Shown here: piece by piece, positions 1-7,980 of the stretch
How positions within the stretch are numbered: position 1 is the first letter of the stretch
Layout of the letters: each line of letters begins with the position of its first letter
Source: JAOAPY01 sp038237475
Lineage (GTDB): Bacteria; Acidobacteriota; Blastocatellia; Pyrinomonadales; Pyrinomonadaceae
Direction of reading: 5' to 3'
NCBI GenBank assembly: GCA_038237475.1
Contig: JBBRYS010000005.1
Coordinates: 248,001-312,000 of the forward strand
DNA length: 64,000 nt
Position numbers and translations under genes: made by a program
Notes under the pieces: model-generated
What the model saw: the letters and a program-made list of their open reading frames with translations, nothing else
What the model was told of the DNA's origin: nothing
Database searches by the model: none

Positions 1-1
1 A

Positions 2-967
2 ACCCTCTTCGACTTGCTGGAAACGCAGTTCGGCGCCGGCAGCTGGCACATTTACGAAGACCTGGCCGTGGCTTTGACCAAGCTGGTCCATTGGGGAGAT
101 TTGAAAGACAAAGTCGGCGAAGACTACTTCCGCTATCTGGAAGGCGGCCGGCCCTTCTTCAGAAATTTCTTCACCGATTGTGCCGCCGGCGAGCTGCCGA
201 TGTACTCGTTTGTCGAGCCGCACTTTATCAACTTCTTTGAAGACGTTATCTGGCATGACGACATGCACCCATCTTCGTTTGACTCGACGCTTTATTCGGA
301 TGGCGGCCCCGGCAGTGTGCTGCTCGGTGACCAGATTGTTTGGAAAGTCTATCAGGCGATTCGCAATTCCCAATCCACGACCGGAAACAACTGGAAGAAT
401 ACTCTGCTCATCATCACCTGCGATGAACATGGCGGCTGCTATGATCACGTTCCGCCGCCCTGTGTCACTTCACCGGATCCGTCTGAATTCAATACCGGTA
501 CAGGACAGGAGGGGTTCGAGTTCGACCGGCTGGGCGTTCGGGTACCGATGGTGATGGTGTCGGCGAACATCGCCGCGAACACGATCATCAACACGCCGAT
601 GCACCACTGCTCTTTCCTGCAGACGATGCAACAGAAGTGGGGCCTGGGATCTCTTGGGCCTCGGCAGGACACTGCTCCGGCATTTACGGAGGTGTTCAAT
701 GCGACCCAACGAAGCCTCGAGACTTGGCCTGACTGGAAAGTTTATCCGGGCCCGTCGTCGACGCTCGATGCAACAATGATCCGAGCAGTAGATCCGGGCG
801 CTGAGCCGCTGAACCCGCTGCAAAAATCTATTATTGAAGCCATCGCTAAGTTCTATCTTCACGACCCGGTATTGAGCGCCATGACAGTCAACACGGCCCG
901 AGATGCAAAGGAGTTCCTGGAGCGAGCCGAGAAGCTTCGCCATCTCAGCCCGGCGGTAGCGATCTGA
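2..967 (+). CDS. Phospholipase C / acid phosphatase-type phosphoesterase, 5' truncated
   Basis: Alkaline-phosphatase-like phosphoesterase of the bacterial phospholipase C (non-haemolytic PLC/AcpA) type, which hydrolyses phosphodiester or phosphomonoester bonds, usually outside the cytoplasm. The reading frame is open to the left window edge (reading ...TLFDLLETQFG), so the N-terminus, including any signal peptide and the first metal ligands, is missing. The diagnostic segment ITCDEHGGCYDHVPPP lies at about nt 412-460; DEHGG and the following Asp-His are the conserved C-terminal metal-site residues of the family. RVPMVMVSANI and the MHHCSFLQT segment also match the family. It ends at a TGA at 965-967. 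The substrate cannot be told from the fragment. Confidence 0.85.
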   Translation, partial: TLFDLLETQFGAGSWHIYEDLAVALTKLVHWGDLKDKVGEDYFRYLEGGRPFFRNFFTDCAAGELPMYSFVEPHFINFFEDVIWHDDMHPSSFDSTLYSDGGPGSVLLGDQIVWKVYQAIRNSQSTTGNNWKNTLLIITCDEHGGCYDHVPPPCVTSPDPSEFNTGTGQEGFEFDRLGVRVPMVMVSANIAANTIINTPMHHCSFLQTMQQKWGLGSLGPRQDTAPAFTEVFNATQRSLETWPDWKVYPGPSSTLDATMIRAVDPGAEPLNPLQKSIIEAIAKFYLHDPVLSAMTVNTARDAKEFLERAEKLRHLSPAVAI

Positions 968-1134
968 GGAACGCGGCATTCACCTGGGGTTCGCGGACTA
1001 ATGCGGGGGGATTCCGTCTGCGGAGCGAGTGTCAGCATAAGCCCGGGGCGGTTGGGCCCCAGGTTCCCGTAGCCAGAAGACATCCAGCCTGCTGACGCGG
1101 GCACATCCATCTTCGAAACCTCACCTCTGCCGCC

Positions 1135-1446
1135 CGCTACCGCGGGCTGATCATGTTCGGTGGATCATAACCCGGGGTTTCGCTGCGCTTCACCCCGAGC
1201 TTTACGCTGTCGCCTGCTCCGCAGGCTTTCGGATAAGCACGAACGGCGGAAACACCTGCGGTCATCTCCTGGGGCGGTAAAGCCCCACGTGAAGTAACAG
1301 CTTGCGAATTGAACCTGGGCAGCGGGTGATAGCCGTAGCGCCTAACTCCGCCCAGATGATTCGGCTGCCGCGCTTTGATCATTTTCCCTGACGCGATCCT
1401 GAGGCTTACGTTTCTGACTCTATGCAGTTGTCCGCTCCGCGGACTC
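1135..1446. repeat. Short hairpin-module array in the 968-1489 spacer
   Basis: The 520-nt gap after the phosphoesterase has no convincing gene. It holds a run of small self-complementary modules: GCCTGC-TCC-GCAGGC at 1212-1226, GGGGC...GCCCC near 1270-1285, and GTCCGC-TCC-GCGGAC at 1430-1444. The 3-nt loops are the same kind seen in other spacers of the window. No T-tract follows, so these are not obvious intrinsic terminators. Confidence 0.5.
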
Positions 1447-1489
1447 TTAGCCTTTCAGGAAACAGAAATTCGACGGCGACACCAAAGTG

Positions 1490-2092
1490 TTATTCCGCGA
1501 TTGTTCCGGTTTTTACTGCACCGGCACGCTCGTAGTTCACGAGAATGATGCCGCTCGATCCGACAATGCTTTCCGTCACCTTGAACGCGGCCGGGATCGT
1601 GCCCCCGGCAAACAGACGCTTCCCTTCGCCTAAAGTTATCGGATAGATCATCAACCAGAAATTATCGACCAGATCATGTTTCATCAGCGTCTGGAGCAGA
1701 TTACCGCTTCCCCAAATGTGCAGATCGGGTCCGTCCCCTTGCTTGAGTTCGGCGACTTTTTTCGCAACATCCCCATCTAAAAAAACCGAGGGTTGCCATG
1801 CGGAAGAAGTCATCGTGTTCGAGGCGACGAATTTAGTGGCCGTGTTGACCCCCGGCCAAATGTCTCCATGTTGCGGCCAAAACGCCGCCCAGATATCAAA
1901 AGTTTTACGCCCCAGAAGCAGATCGATCGGCTTATCCAACATCTTTTTCACGGCCGCTCCAATCGCGTCGTCGTCAAAGTTTGCTGCCCATCCCCCATAC
2001 GCAAACCCGCCGCTCGTGTCCTCGTCCGGCCCGCCTCCTCCTTGTATGACACCATCAAGAGTAAGGTGTTCAAGTACGGTAATTTTTCTCAT
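1490..2092 (-). CDS. Dihydrofolate reductase family (RibD C-terminal-like) protein
   Basis: A 200-residue single-domain protein of the DHFR / RibD C-terminal superfamily, NADPH-dependent reductases commonly seen as stand-alone proteins of unknown substrate. Visible marks are the N-terminal beta-strand KITVLEHLTLDGVIQ (1-17), the nucleotide-site segment LLLGRKTFDIW (58-68), LHIWGSGNLLQTL (about 124-136) and the late LVDNFWLMIYPITLGEGKRLF. The ATG at 2092 has a GAAGGA ribosome site nine bases upstream. The next gene upstream on the same strand is a YciI-like protein, with a palindromic repeat between them. It is unlikely to be the housekeeping folate enzyme, because it lacks the usual FolA active-site layout. 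Confidence 0.85.
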   Translation of the reverse strand: MRKITVLEHLTLDGVIQGGGGPDEDTSGGFAYGGWAANFDDDAIGAAVKKMLDKPIDLLLGRKTFDIWAAFWPQHGDIWPGVNTATKFVASNTMTSSAWQPSVFLDGDVAKKVAELKQGDGPDLHIWGSGNLLQTLMKHDLVDNFWLMIYPITLGEGKRLFAGGTIPAAFKVTESIVGSSGIILVNYERAGAVKTGTIAE

Positions 2093-2114
2093 GATTTTGT
2101 GTCCTTCGAGTAAG

Positions 2115-2209
2115 AATCATCCACAGATTACGAAGATTACACGGATTGGTGAATAAGGTAACTGTGCTTGCTATTTAATCTGTGTAATCCGCAAAACATG
2201 TGGATGATT
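2115..2209. repeat. Palindromic repeat, GATTACA type (copy 1)
   Basis: Imperfect long palindrome in the spacer between two minus-strand genes. The left arm reads ATCATCCACAGATTACG and the right arm ends AATCTGTGTAATCC...TGTGGATGAT, so the transcript could fold into a long hairpin. Related copies occur near 7925, 32676, 49038, 58391 and 62495. There is no coding potential. Confidence 0.75.
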
Positions 2210-2239
2210 TTTCCCGGCAGCCAGTGCGCTGCGGGCAGA

Positions 2240-2608
2240 CTATTCCGTTGCTCCCTCCGGAGCCGGGAAGAAAAGAAGCTCGCGCACCTCGCCCGGCGCA
2301 TTGCATGAGATGGCACCCCTGCGTGCCCACGCCAGCGCCTCGTCCATATCGGCAGCTTCCAGTATCCAGAAACCGCCCATATGCTCCCTGGTCTCGATGT
2401 ATGGTCCATCGGTAACGAGCACCGTACCATCAGGTTGCTTCCGCACGGTCTTGGCGTGGCTGGCCGGTGAAATTCCGCAAGCGAACTTCCTGGCACCGGC
2501 AGCAATCATTTCGCGGTTGAGCGCGTGGATCTCCTCCATCATCGCTTCGGTTACGCTGGACGGGTCGAAATCGTCGGGGAGGTAGTTAGCGACCAAATAT
2601 TGCGGCAT
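2240..2608 (-). CDS. YciI-like (YCII / DGPF domain) protein
   Basis: A 122-residue protein with the YCII/DGPF fold: N-terminal MPQYLVANYLPDDF, the signature VTDGPYIETREHMGGFW with DGPY at 67-70, and EAADMDEALAWARR after it. These small dimeric alpha/beta proteins are of uncertain enzymatic role and are often encoded beside ECF sigma factors; no sigma factor is visible here. AGGAG lies 12 bases before the ATG. It probably shares a transcription unit with the DHFR-like gene downstream (147-nt spacer). The DGPF assignment is firm; the function is unknown. Confidence 0.85.
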   Translation of the reverse strand: MPQYLVANYLPDDFDPSSVTEAMMEEIHALNREMIAAGARKFACGISPASHAKTVRKQPDGTVLVTDGPYIETREHMGGFWILEAADMDEALAWARRGAISCNAPGEVRELLFFPAPEGATE

Positions 2609-2959
2609 GATTTTTCTTTTCTCCTGTAACGGTCTTTATTATTGTTTTTGGGATTCTAAAGTCTTTGGGCGGGCTCGATTGCCCTGCCTTGACGATATAG
2701 TCGGCCTTCACCATAAAATCCGACCTTCATCATATAGACGAACGGCCGGACCGCAATTCGACAAGTCGTCAAAAAATTTTCTTACGGGCGTTAAAACTAA
2801 GTACGAGCACGAATGGCCCGGCAGTGATAAGGTCAATCTTCGTCTAAGTCGATTGGCGAAATTCCAGTGACAGCCCAGCTCGGCAGGATCGGGTCGCTTA
2901 ACTTGAGAGTTTTGTTGACTCCTGGCGCGGCGCGAATATATTAGCAATCGAGCGAATCT
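2609..2959. other. Spacer upstream of the YciI gene, no gene seen
   Basis: About 350 bases, more AT-rich than the surroundings, presumably holding the promoter of the YciI gene. The only structure I can point to is a pair of 13-nt direct near-repeats (CGGCCTTCACCAT at 2702-2714 and CGACCTTCATCAT at 2721-2733, two mismatches, 19-nt period), which might be an operator. That is speculative. Confidence 0.3.
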
Positions 2960-3527
2960 TCACCAGTCATTCAGCGATACGCCATTCAAGACGCGGGTAC
3001 CGCTGCCAACATCGATCCTGATCTTGAGACCGCCGCGACCGATCACCTGCTCCAACAAGCTACCGCACATTGAAACGGGGAGAAGTTCATTGGGCTGATA
3101 TCGTTCCTCTTTCAGGATCTGAAAACAGGGCCGACGACCAGTCGTTGTAATCTCGCCAGATTTAATCAGACTCAAAGCTGGCGATCTATCATCGTTGTCC
3201 CGCTTTCCACTTTCGAGGCGAGAGTGTCCGGTGTGAGGTGAAATCGAAGACGATCTTGTGCGGCAAACCGTCGTCAGTCGTGTAGTTCGTGAACGCATAA
3301 CCATCGAACCGCGACAATCCATCAGCCGTGCAAAACCAGAGAAAACCGCGGGTGTCCTGTTTCATGCGAAAGACTTCATCACGCAGAAGACCCTCGGTCG
3401 TAATGTAGGTCTTGACGGGCAGAAATTCGGCGTGGACCACATACACCGGGGCGCTGAGCAGAGCGAGCAGGACGACGACACTGGCTCTCGCTGCCCGTCC
3501 GGGTCTGAAAGTTTGTTTGGCGTTCAC
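2960..3527 (-). pseudogene. Remnant of a two-component-propeller sensor protein
   Basis: The 5' part (3527 to about 3250) encodes a signal-peptide-like N-terminus followed by LLRDEVFRMKQDTRGFLWFC, then TADGLSRFDGYAFTNYTTDD and GLPHKIVFDF. This is the start of a Reg_prop (two-component regulator propeller) sensor, a family that normally exceeds 700 residues. The frame then loses resemblance and stops at 3189. In another frame, 3100-2960 reads GGLKIRIDVGSGTRVLNGVSL, which loosely resembles the end of a histidine-kinase ATPase domain. I infer a large internal deletion plus frameshift. The N-terminal assignment is good; the kinase-end match is weak. Confidence 0.55.
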
Positions 3528-3687
3528 GCGAACTCTTCCTTCTGGAATGGCTCACTTCACGAAACCGTGCTGAATGATGTGGTACTGTAGTTGAATCCAT
3601 GCCAGCCAGCAAGATTCCGCTTTCGAGCAGCACCAGGCACAGCGCGATCAGACTTATGGGTTGGGTTGCGACGGGCTCGTTGCTTGA

Positions 3688-3969
3688 GTGGGCGACCGGA
3701 TTTGGCTGACCGTACAGCCTCTGCGTGTGCAAGACAGAGTATTCCTCTGGGCTGCGAGATTCGATGATCGCTTCACCAACATCTTTGCGGTGGAAGACTC
3801 CATTTCGCAACAAGTCATCCGCGAGTTACCGGTGAATCTGGAGCAACCTAGATCAGTGAATGCAAGCAAAGGAGCGTGTCGGCAAAACCCATCTGCTACC
3901 GCAGGTGGTATTGACTTCATGACCAAGCGAATCGCGCGACAGTCACGAGCGAGACGCTCATGCCACTAG
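3688..3969 (+). pseudogene. Fragment of a winged-helix/TPR (FlgO-like domain) regulator
   Basis: The stretch reads DRIWLTVQPLRVQDRVFLWA followed by ARFDDRFTNIFAVEDSISQQ, the signature middle part of the large CadC-type winged-helix plus TPR proteins common in Acidobacteriota (usual form: LWAERFDEKFTDIFAVEDSIS). A stop codon lies at 3685-3687, just before the fragment, and the resemblance fades after VIREL, so both the DNA-binding N-terminus and the TPR C-terminus are missing. It lies antiparallel to the neighbouring sensor remnant, so this stretch beside the tRNA is a small gene graveyard. Confidence 0.6.
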
Positions 3970-4017
3970 CGACAGCCCATCACGCCATCGTGAATTCGCC
4001 GCAGCTTAAGACTCGCA

Positions 4018-4095
4018 AAGAAAGAATCGGCAATCGACACTCAGATATCAACCAATCATAAGAAAAATCAACAATCGGAAATCGGAAATCTGCAA
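4018..4095. repeat. Degenerate heptamer tandem repeat
   Basis: A run of 7-nt units such as AATCGGA-AATCGGA-AATCTGC just 3' of the tRNA gene (the tRNA is on the minus strand). Similar 7-nt-period tracts with other unit sequences occur in many spacers of this window. Confidence 0.5.
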
Positions 4096-4102
4096 TGTCT
4101 TT

Positions 4103-4178
4103 TGGTGCCCCCGCAGGGATTCGAACCCCGAACCAACAGATTATGAGTCTGCTGCTCTAACCGTTGAGCTACAGGGGC
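4103..4178 (-). tRNA. tRNA with CAU anticodon (elongator Met or Ile2)
   Basis: A complete 76-nt cloverleaf with an encoded CCA end. The acceptor stem GCCCCTG pairs with CGGGGGC; the D arm is GCTC/GAGC; the anticodon arm GCAGA-CTCATAA-TCTGT gives anticodon CAU; the T arm is CGGGG-TTCGAAT-CCCTG; the discriminator base is A. The G1-C72 pair rules out initiator tRNA, which has an unpaired 1-72. A CAU anticodon here could be elongator methionine, or isoleucine after lysidine modification by TilS; I cannot separate the two by eye. Confidence 0.9.
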
Positions 4179-4432
4179 ACACTTATGAGAGTTGAGTGAG
4201 AACGGCGCCAGTCCTCGGTGTTACTTCAGTGTTAACCGCGTCGCGACTGTCGTTCTGGCGTCGCGACTGTCGAGCGGTGAGTTAGCATGCAGCCGTGTTC
4301 AAGCCGCAACCCGCCAGGAAAGTGAGGGACTGTTAGGCCTCCTTTCCGTATTAGGCGTTACTAACCAACTGTTGCTCAGCGTCCAGTGACAGGCGGCATG
4401 AGCCTGTGGCAGACGATTGTGTCGTCTTTCTT

Positions 4433-4785
4433 AACAGGCGTTTAGAGTAGTCCCTAACTTTGGGCGGCCTTATCGTCGCTTTTAAACAGACATTCCACAC
4501 CCAAAAAGCCCGCCTAAAGGCGGTACTCTAAACACGTGCTCAGTAAGTCGGTCTTACTGAGCAGACGTTGAAACTTGCCCAGTGGTTTATCCGGGCGAGC
4601 TCGGAATGGAGACGAAGGCGGTGAGGCGGACATTTGTCTGCTGATTTCTTTAATCCCCCCACGGTAAAGTGTAGGCAGGCTAATTGTTTGTAATATAGCC
4701 GTCCGCTTCACGACAAACCTTCTCCCTCGGAGCCCCAGCAGTGAACTGCTGAGCTTCTATCATTCGTCCGCTCTGCGGACTGATC
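4433..4785. repeat. Palindromic modules in the 4179-4986 spacer
   Basis: An 800-nt region without a convincing gene. Bases 4440-4449 (GTTTAGAGTA) are inverted at 4522-4531, bracketing a module whose right arm (4507-4535) recurs inverted at 47940-47968 with one mismatch in 29. At 4733-4780 lie a CAGCAG...CTGCTG hairpin and GTCCGC-TCT-GCGGAC (4766-4780), the modules that make up the larger palindromes near 43.9 and 52.3 kb. A trace of the CAGATCCAACCTA motif is at about 4947. Short open frames here look like chance. Confidence 0.5.
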
Positions 4786-4986
4786 ACTCTACTTCTAAGG
4801 CCAGCGGGGGCGGACCGACTACGTCCGACCCAACGGGCGCTGATTGTCAAAGTCTCGTCACCTTCGCAGCACGAGGGAAGCGATCGAGGACGCAGTTGGC
4901 GCTCCGCCCTAAGAACTCGATTCCACAAATCATCTCACCGGTCAGTCAGATCCAACCTACAAACGCAATTTCCCAATCGCCCAAAG

Positions 4987-5247
4987 TCAAAAAAAGAGGG
5001 TGAGTGCCGGAACACTCACCCTTTCCCGTTCGATTTGAGTTCGAGCTATGGACGCGAACTGTTTCCCTGGCTCAACAACCTTTGAGCTAACTACCTTGCC
5101 GGCCGTATCCAGCACCAGCTCAATGACGCCGCCCGAAGAGTCCTGAACGCGGCGCACGGTTTGACCGGCGGAGTTCGTTGTCTCCGAAAGTGCTTTCAAG
5201 CTGGTTACACCTTGGCTTTTAGATTTCCGGGTAATCGATTTCTGCAT
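4987..5247 (-). CDS. Small protein of unknown function
   Basis: An 86-residue basic then mixed protein (MQKSITRKSKSQGVTSL...), with a central stretch QTVRRVQDSSGGVIELVLDT followed by AGKVVSSKVV that has the alternating pattern of a beta-hairpin. There is no signal peptide, membrane segment or recognised motif. CGGAG lies about a dozen bases before the ATG. The regular amphipathic strand pattern makes it more gene-like than the other short frames nearby, but I recognise no family. Confidence 0.5.
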   Translation of the reverse strand: MQKSITRKSKSQGVTSLKALSETTNSAGQTVRRVQDSSGGVIELVLDTAGKVVSSKVVEPGKQFASIARTQIERERVSVPALTLFF

Positions 5248-5494
5248 TTCGTATGAGCGATCTCCGATGGGCGATTACCAGCTTTACCGGGACAATCTTG
5301 TAGATTCATCTCTACCGGCAGTCGAACACGGCTTCGCCACTCTTGCCGCGCAAATTAATTCGCACTGATAAGTATTTTCTGAAGCCGGCCTCGCTCTGTT
5401 GGTCAGGTGAGAAGCGAAAAGCCATTGCCCTTGAATGTCTCACCTTCGGTGAAGGATAAATTTCCTTACTAACCTTTCCTAAACAGGAGCAAAA

Positions 5495-7012
5495 ATGAAG
5501 AAGATACTTTCAACTACGCTTCCAGCGCTGTTGCTGCTGGTGGTTCTGGGCGGCTTACTAACGGCGCAGGCACAAGCCCCCGCAATGGTCGGGACGCTCG
5601 GCAACTTTGATGTGCTGAACAACACCGGCGAGGAAACCCACGGTTTCGAAATTCAACTCGAAGGTGTTCATAGCGCGGATATCTATCGCATCTTCGGCAA
5701 CTGGGGAGGCACCAATGTCATTCGCTACGGAGCGGGGACGGCCACTGATTATGCCGGCGGTGTTTACATTCGCTGGACCAGCCCCTGGGATCCAAACACC
5801 CAAACTTTTACGTTAGCAACACCGCTGCCCGGCAACCGCACCACGGTTCCGGGAGAATCATGTTGGACGCTCGGTATGGGCGCAGCCTATTACTCAGCCG
5901 GCTGCGAGCATTTCGGCATCAGCGCTTATAAGAATCCAACTACCACAACCTATCGCTGGTTGGTGGCTGATCCAAGTAACCCCGGCCAGTTGATCCCCAG
6001 CAACGCCAATGTGTCCCTGCCGGCGCCGACCTGGACCGTCATACCTCCGGCGGTCGTGGGTAATCCGCCGGTCGTCGCCGCTCGTATCGTCGCGCCGCTA
6101 GCGCCGGAGCCAGTGTTCCAGTTTGGCGATGCGCAATGGGTCAAGATCTACAAGACTGAAAATCAGGGTGAGGTACAGCTGGAAGACCTCGTCGGCGGCA
6201 ACGCGGCAGTCGTGCCGCAGGACGCCGCCCATTTGGAAACGTCGTGGAACTTACTCCAGCAGGATCCGCAGCAGGGACGAAAACAGCGGGGCAAGGGCCA
6301 GCAAGTCAATGCGGGTAACCTCGGCAACGGTTCGCACGCCGTGGTCCGGCGCTACGAGTACTATCAGTACTCCGGTGCTTACGATCCGATCACGCACCAA
6401 GCACTCTGCGGCGGCGACGGCAGCTGCAATGCACCGCTCGAAGGCGAACTGGGAGATGCGGTAGGCGCGCAAAACGCTGCGGCGAATATCAATACTCCGT
6501 CGCTCACAGTAGCCATTGTCGGAGGCGGGGGCGTCACTTCCGCCGACAAGGTGTTGAGCTGCGGCAGCAAGTGCTTCTCGTACTACCCGCTCGGCACTGC
6601 GGTAACTTTGACGGCCAAGCCTAACTCCAACTCAGTTTTCAGCGGCTGGAGTGGAGCTTGCACCGGGTCGGCATTGACCTGCACTTTGAACGTCAATGAC
6701 GCCGTGACGGCCACTGCTACCTTTGCCACTGCTCCTGCAGGTGGCGGCGGCGGCGGTGGTGGCACAGTGAATCCGACGCTCTCCGTCAAGACCGCAGGCG
6801 GTAAAGGCGCAATTACCAGCGCACCGGCGGGCATCAACTGCGGCAGCACCTGCACAGCCACCGTACCCGCCGGAACTACCTTCACACTAACAGCGGCGCC
6901 TGAGGCCGGTTTCAGGTTCGTAAACTGGTCCGGCGCATGTTCAGGTTCAGCGTTGACTTGTCAGGTGACGGTCAGCAGCAGCGTGACCGCGCAGGCCAAC
7001 TTTTCGAAGTAG
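5495..7012 (+). CDS. Secreted protein with two C-terminal InlB B-repeat-like domains
   Basis: 505 residues. A clear signal peptide (MKKILSTTLPALLLLVVLGG... ending near AQAQA at 24-28) marks export. The middle (30-330) is rich in Trp, Tyr, Gly and Pro and I recognise no domain in it. Two repeats follow, at about 332-410 and 425-505, each with a paired-Cys CGS.C segment, then GTAVTLTAKP or GTTFTLTAAP, then a GWSGAC.GSALTC or NWSGACSGSALTC motif and a final TATATF or TAQANF strand. They are divergent InlB-type (Listeria-Bacteroides) repeats, joined by a linker of eight glycines. Such repeats mediate adhesion or surface display. GGAG lies six bases before the ATG. It stands alone and is followed by a strong hairpin. 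Confidence 0.8.
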   Translation: MKKILSTTLPALLLLVVLGGLLTAQAQAPAMVGTLGNFDVLNNTGEETHGFEIQLEGVHSADIYRIFGNWGGTNVIRYGAGTATDYAGGVYIRWTSPWDPNTQTFTLATPLPGNRTTVPGESCWTLGMGAAYYSAGCEHFGISAYKNPTTTTYRWLVADPSNPGQLIPSNANVSLPAPTWTVIPPAVVGNPPVVAARIVAPLAPEPVFQFGDAQWVKIYKTENQGEVQLEDLVGGNAAVVPQDAAHLETSWNLLQQDPQQGRKQRGKGQQVNAGNLGNGSHAVVRRYEYYQYSGAYDPITHQALCGGDGSCNAPLEGELGDAVGAQNAAANINTPSLTVAIVGGGGVTSADKVLSCGSKCFSYYPLGTAVTLTAKPNSNSVFSGWSGACTGSALTCTLNVNDAVTATATFATAPAGGGGGGGGTVNPTLSVKTAGGKGAITSAPAGINCGSTCTATVPAGTTFTLTAAPEAGFRFVNWSGACSGSALTCQVTVSSSVTAQANFSK

Positions 7013-7035
7013 CACGCGAACCAGGGAGGGCGCTC

Positions 7036-7092
7036 AAGTGAGCGAGGCCGCAATCCTTCGTTAAACGCGAAGGGTGGTGGCCTCGCTCAGGT
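7036..7092 (+). terminator. Strong hairpin after the secreted repeat protein
   Basis: Stem GAGCGAGGCC...GGCCTCGCTC with an inner CCTTCG...CGAAGG stem, starting about 24 nt after the stop codon at 7012. There is no proper T-tract (TATATTTTGG follows), so it may stabilise the mRNA end or aid termination rather than be a textbook intrinsic terminator. Confidence 0.5.
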
Positions 7093-7168
7093 ATATTTTG
7101 GCAAAGGCGCCGCGGCAGGCAGTCAAAGGCTGCGCTGGTCCAGCCGCGATGAGTTACTATGAAGCGCG

Positions 7169-7756
7169 ATGCGACTCTTCTCGATTGTGCTGACGCTGAT
7201 CCTGATCATGGATCCGCTGGGTAACATTCCACTCTTTCTTTCCGTGCTGAAGAATGTGGATCCGGCGCGGCGGCGGCGCGTCCTCGTGCGCGAGATCTTT
7301 TTCGCCTATGTCGCCTTGCTGACATTTTTATTCCTGGGAAAATATTTATTGAAACTGCTGCACCTGCAGCAGGAGACGATTAGCATCGCCGGCGGCATCG
7401 TGTTGTTCCTCATTGCGCTGCGGATGATCTTTCCTCCGGTTGGCGGTGTGCTGGGCGACACGCCCGAGGGCGAACCGTTTGTGGTGCCACTCGCTATTCC
7501 CCTCATTGCCGGTCCATCGACACTCGCCGCGTTGCTTTTATTTCAACAGGGTGGTCTCAGCAGCAGGACGGAACTGACGATCGGAGTGACCATCGCCTGG
7601 CTCATGAGCGCAGTCATTCTGTTATCGGCGACGTCGCTGTATCGATTACTGAAGGAGCGTGGTCTGATTGCGGTGGAGCGCTTGATGGGCATGTTGCTGG
7701 TGATGATCGCTGTGCAGATGTTTATGAATGGGATTGAAAGAGTGTTGAATAGGTAG
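7169..7756 (+). CDS. MarC family integral membrane protein
   Basis: 195 residues, the usual MarC/YhgN length, with six hydrophobic segments. The family mark MDPLGNIPLFLSVLKN is at about 14-29, IALRMIFPP near 87-95, and the second half has the paired VPLAIPLIAGPSTLAALLL segment typical of the fold. These are inner-membrane proteins of unclear transport role; the original multiple-antibiotic-resistance link did not hold up. The ATG at 7169 has no clear ribosome site. It is followed by heptamer repeats and faces the kinase gene 3' to 3'. Confidence 0.9.
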   Translation: MRLFSIVLTLILIMDPLGNIPLFLSVLKNVDPARRRRVLVREIFFAYVALLTFLFLGKYLLKLLHLQQETISIAGGIVLFLIALRMIFPPVGGVLGDTPEGEPFVVPLAIPLIAGPSTLAALLLFQQGGLSSRTELTIGVTIAWLMSAVILLSATSLYRLLKERGLIAVERLMGMLLVMIAVQMFMNGIERVLNR

Positions 7757-7980
7757 GACGGTGTGCTTTGAGCTTTGAGCTTTGTGCTTTGTGGTAGGTT
7801 GAAATTGCCCCGGCTGACGCAGCGGGGATTTAGAGGCTAAGCGAGCATGCTAATCGTGCGGGCTCGATAATCTTTGGTAACGGAAAGTACCGTATAACCA
7901 GGGATAAGATAGGCACCTGAATCAAGTTAATCTGATTCGCGTCTATCCGCGTAATCCGCGGCTAATTATCTTCTACTGAT
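7757..7980. repeat. Heptamer tract and half GATTACA-type repeat
   Basis: 7762-7795 is a tandem 7-nt repeat (units TGCTTTG / AGCTTTG) right after the marC stop codon. 7925-7972 carries half of the GATTACA-type palindrome (TCTATCCGCGTAATCCGCGG), matching the right arm of the complete copy at 32676-32762. Confidence 0.6.

Noticed and set aside
2137..2505. Second minus-strand frame overlapping the YciI gene
   Set aside because: Runs through the YciI coding region in another frame and into the palindromic repeat; composition and lack of motifs mark it as a shadow.
4018..4095. Possible CRISPR array from the repeated AATCGGA units
   Set aside because: The units are 7 nt with no spacers and no cas genes are nearby.
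4103..4178. tRNA used as an attachment site for a present island
   Set aside because: No second copy of the tRNA 3' end and no integrase were found in the window.
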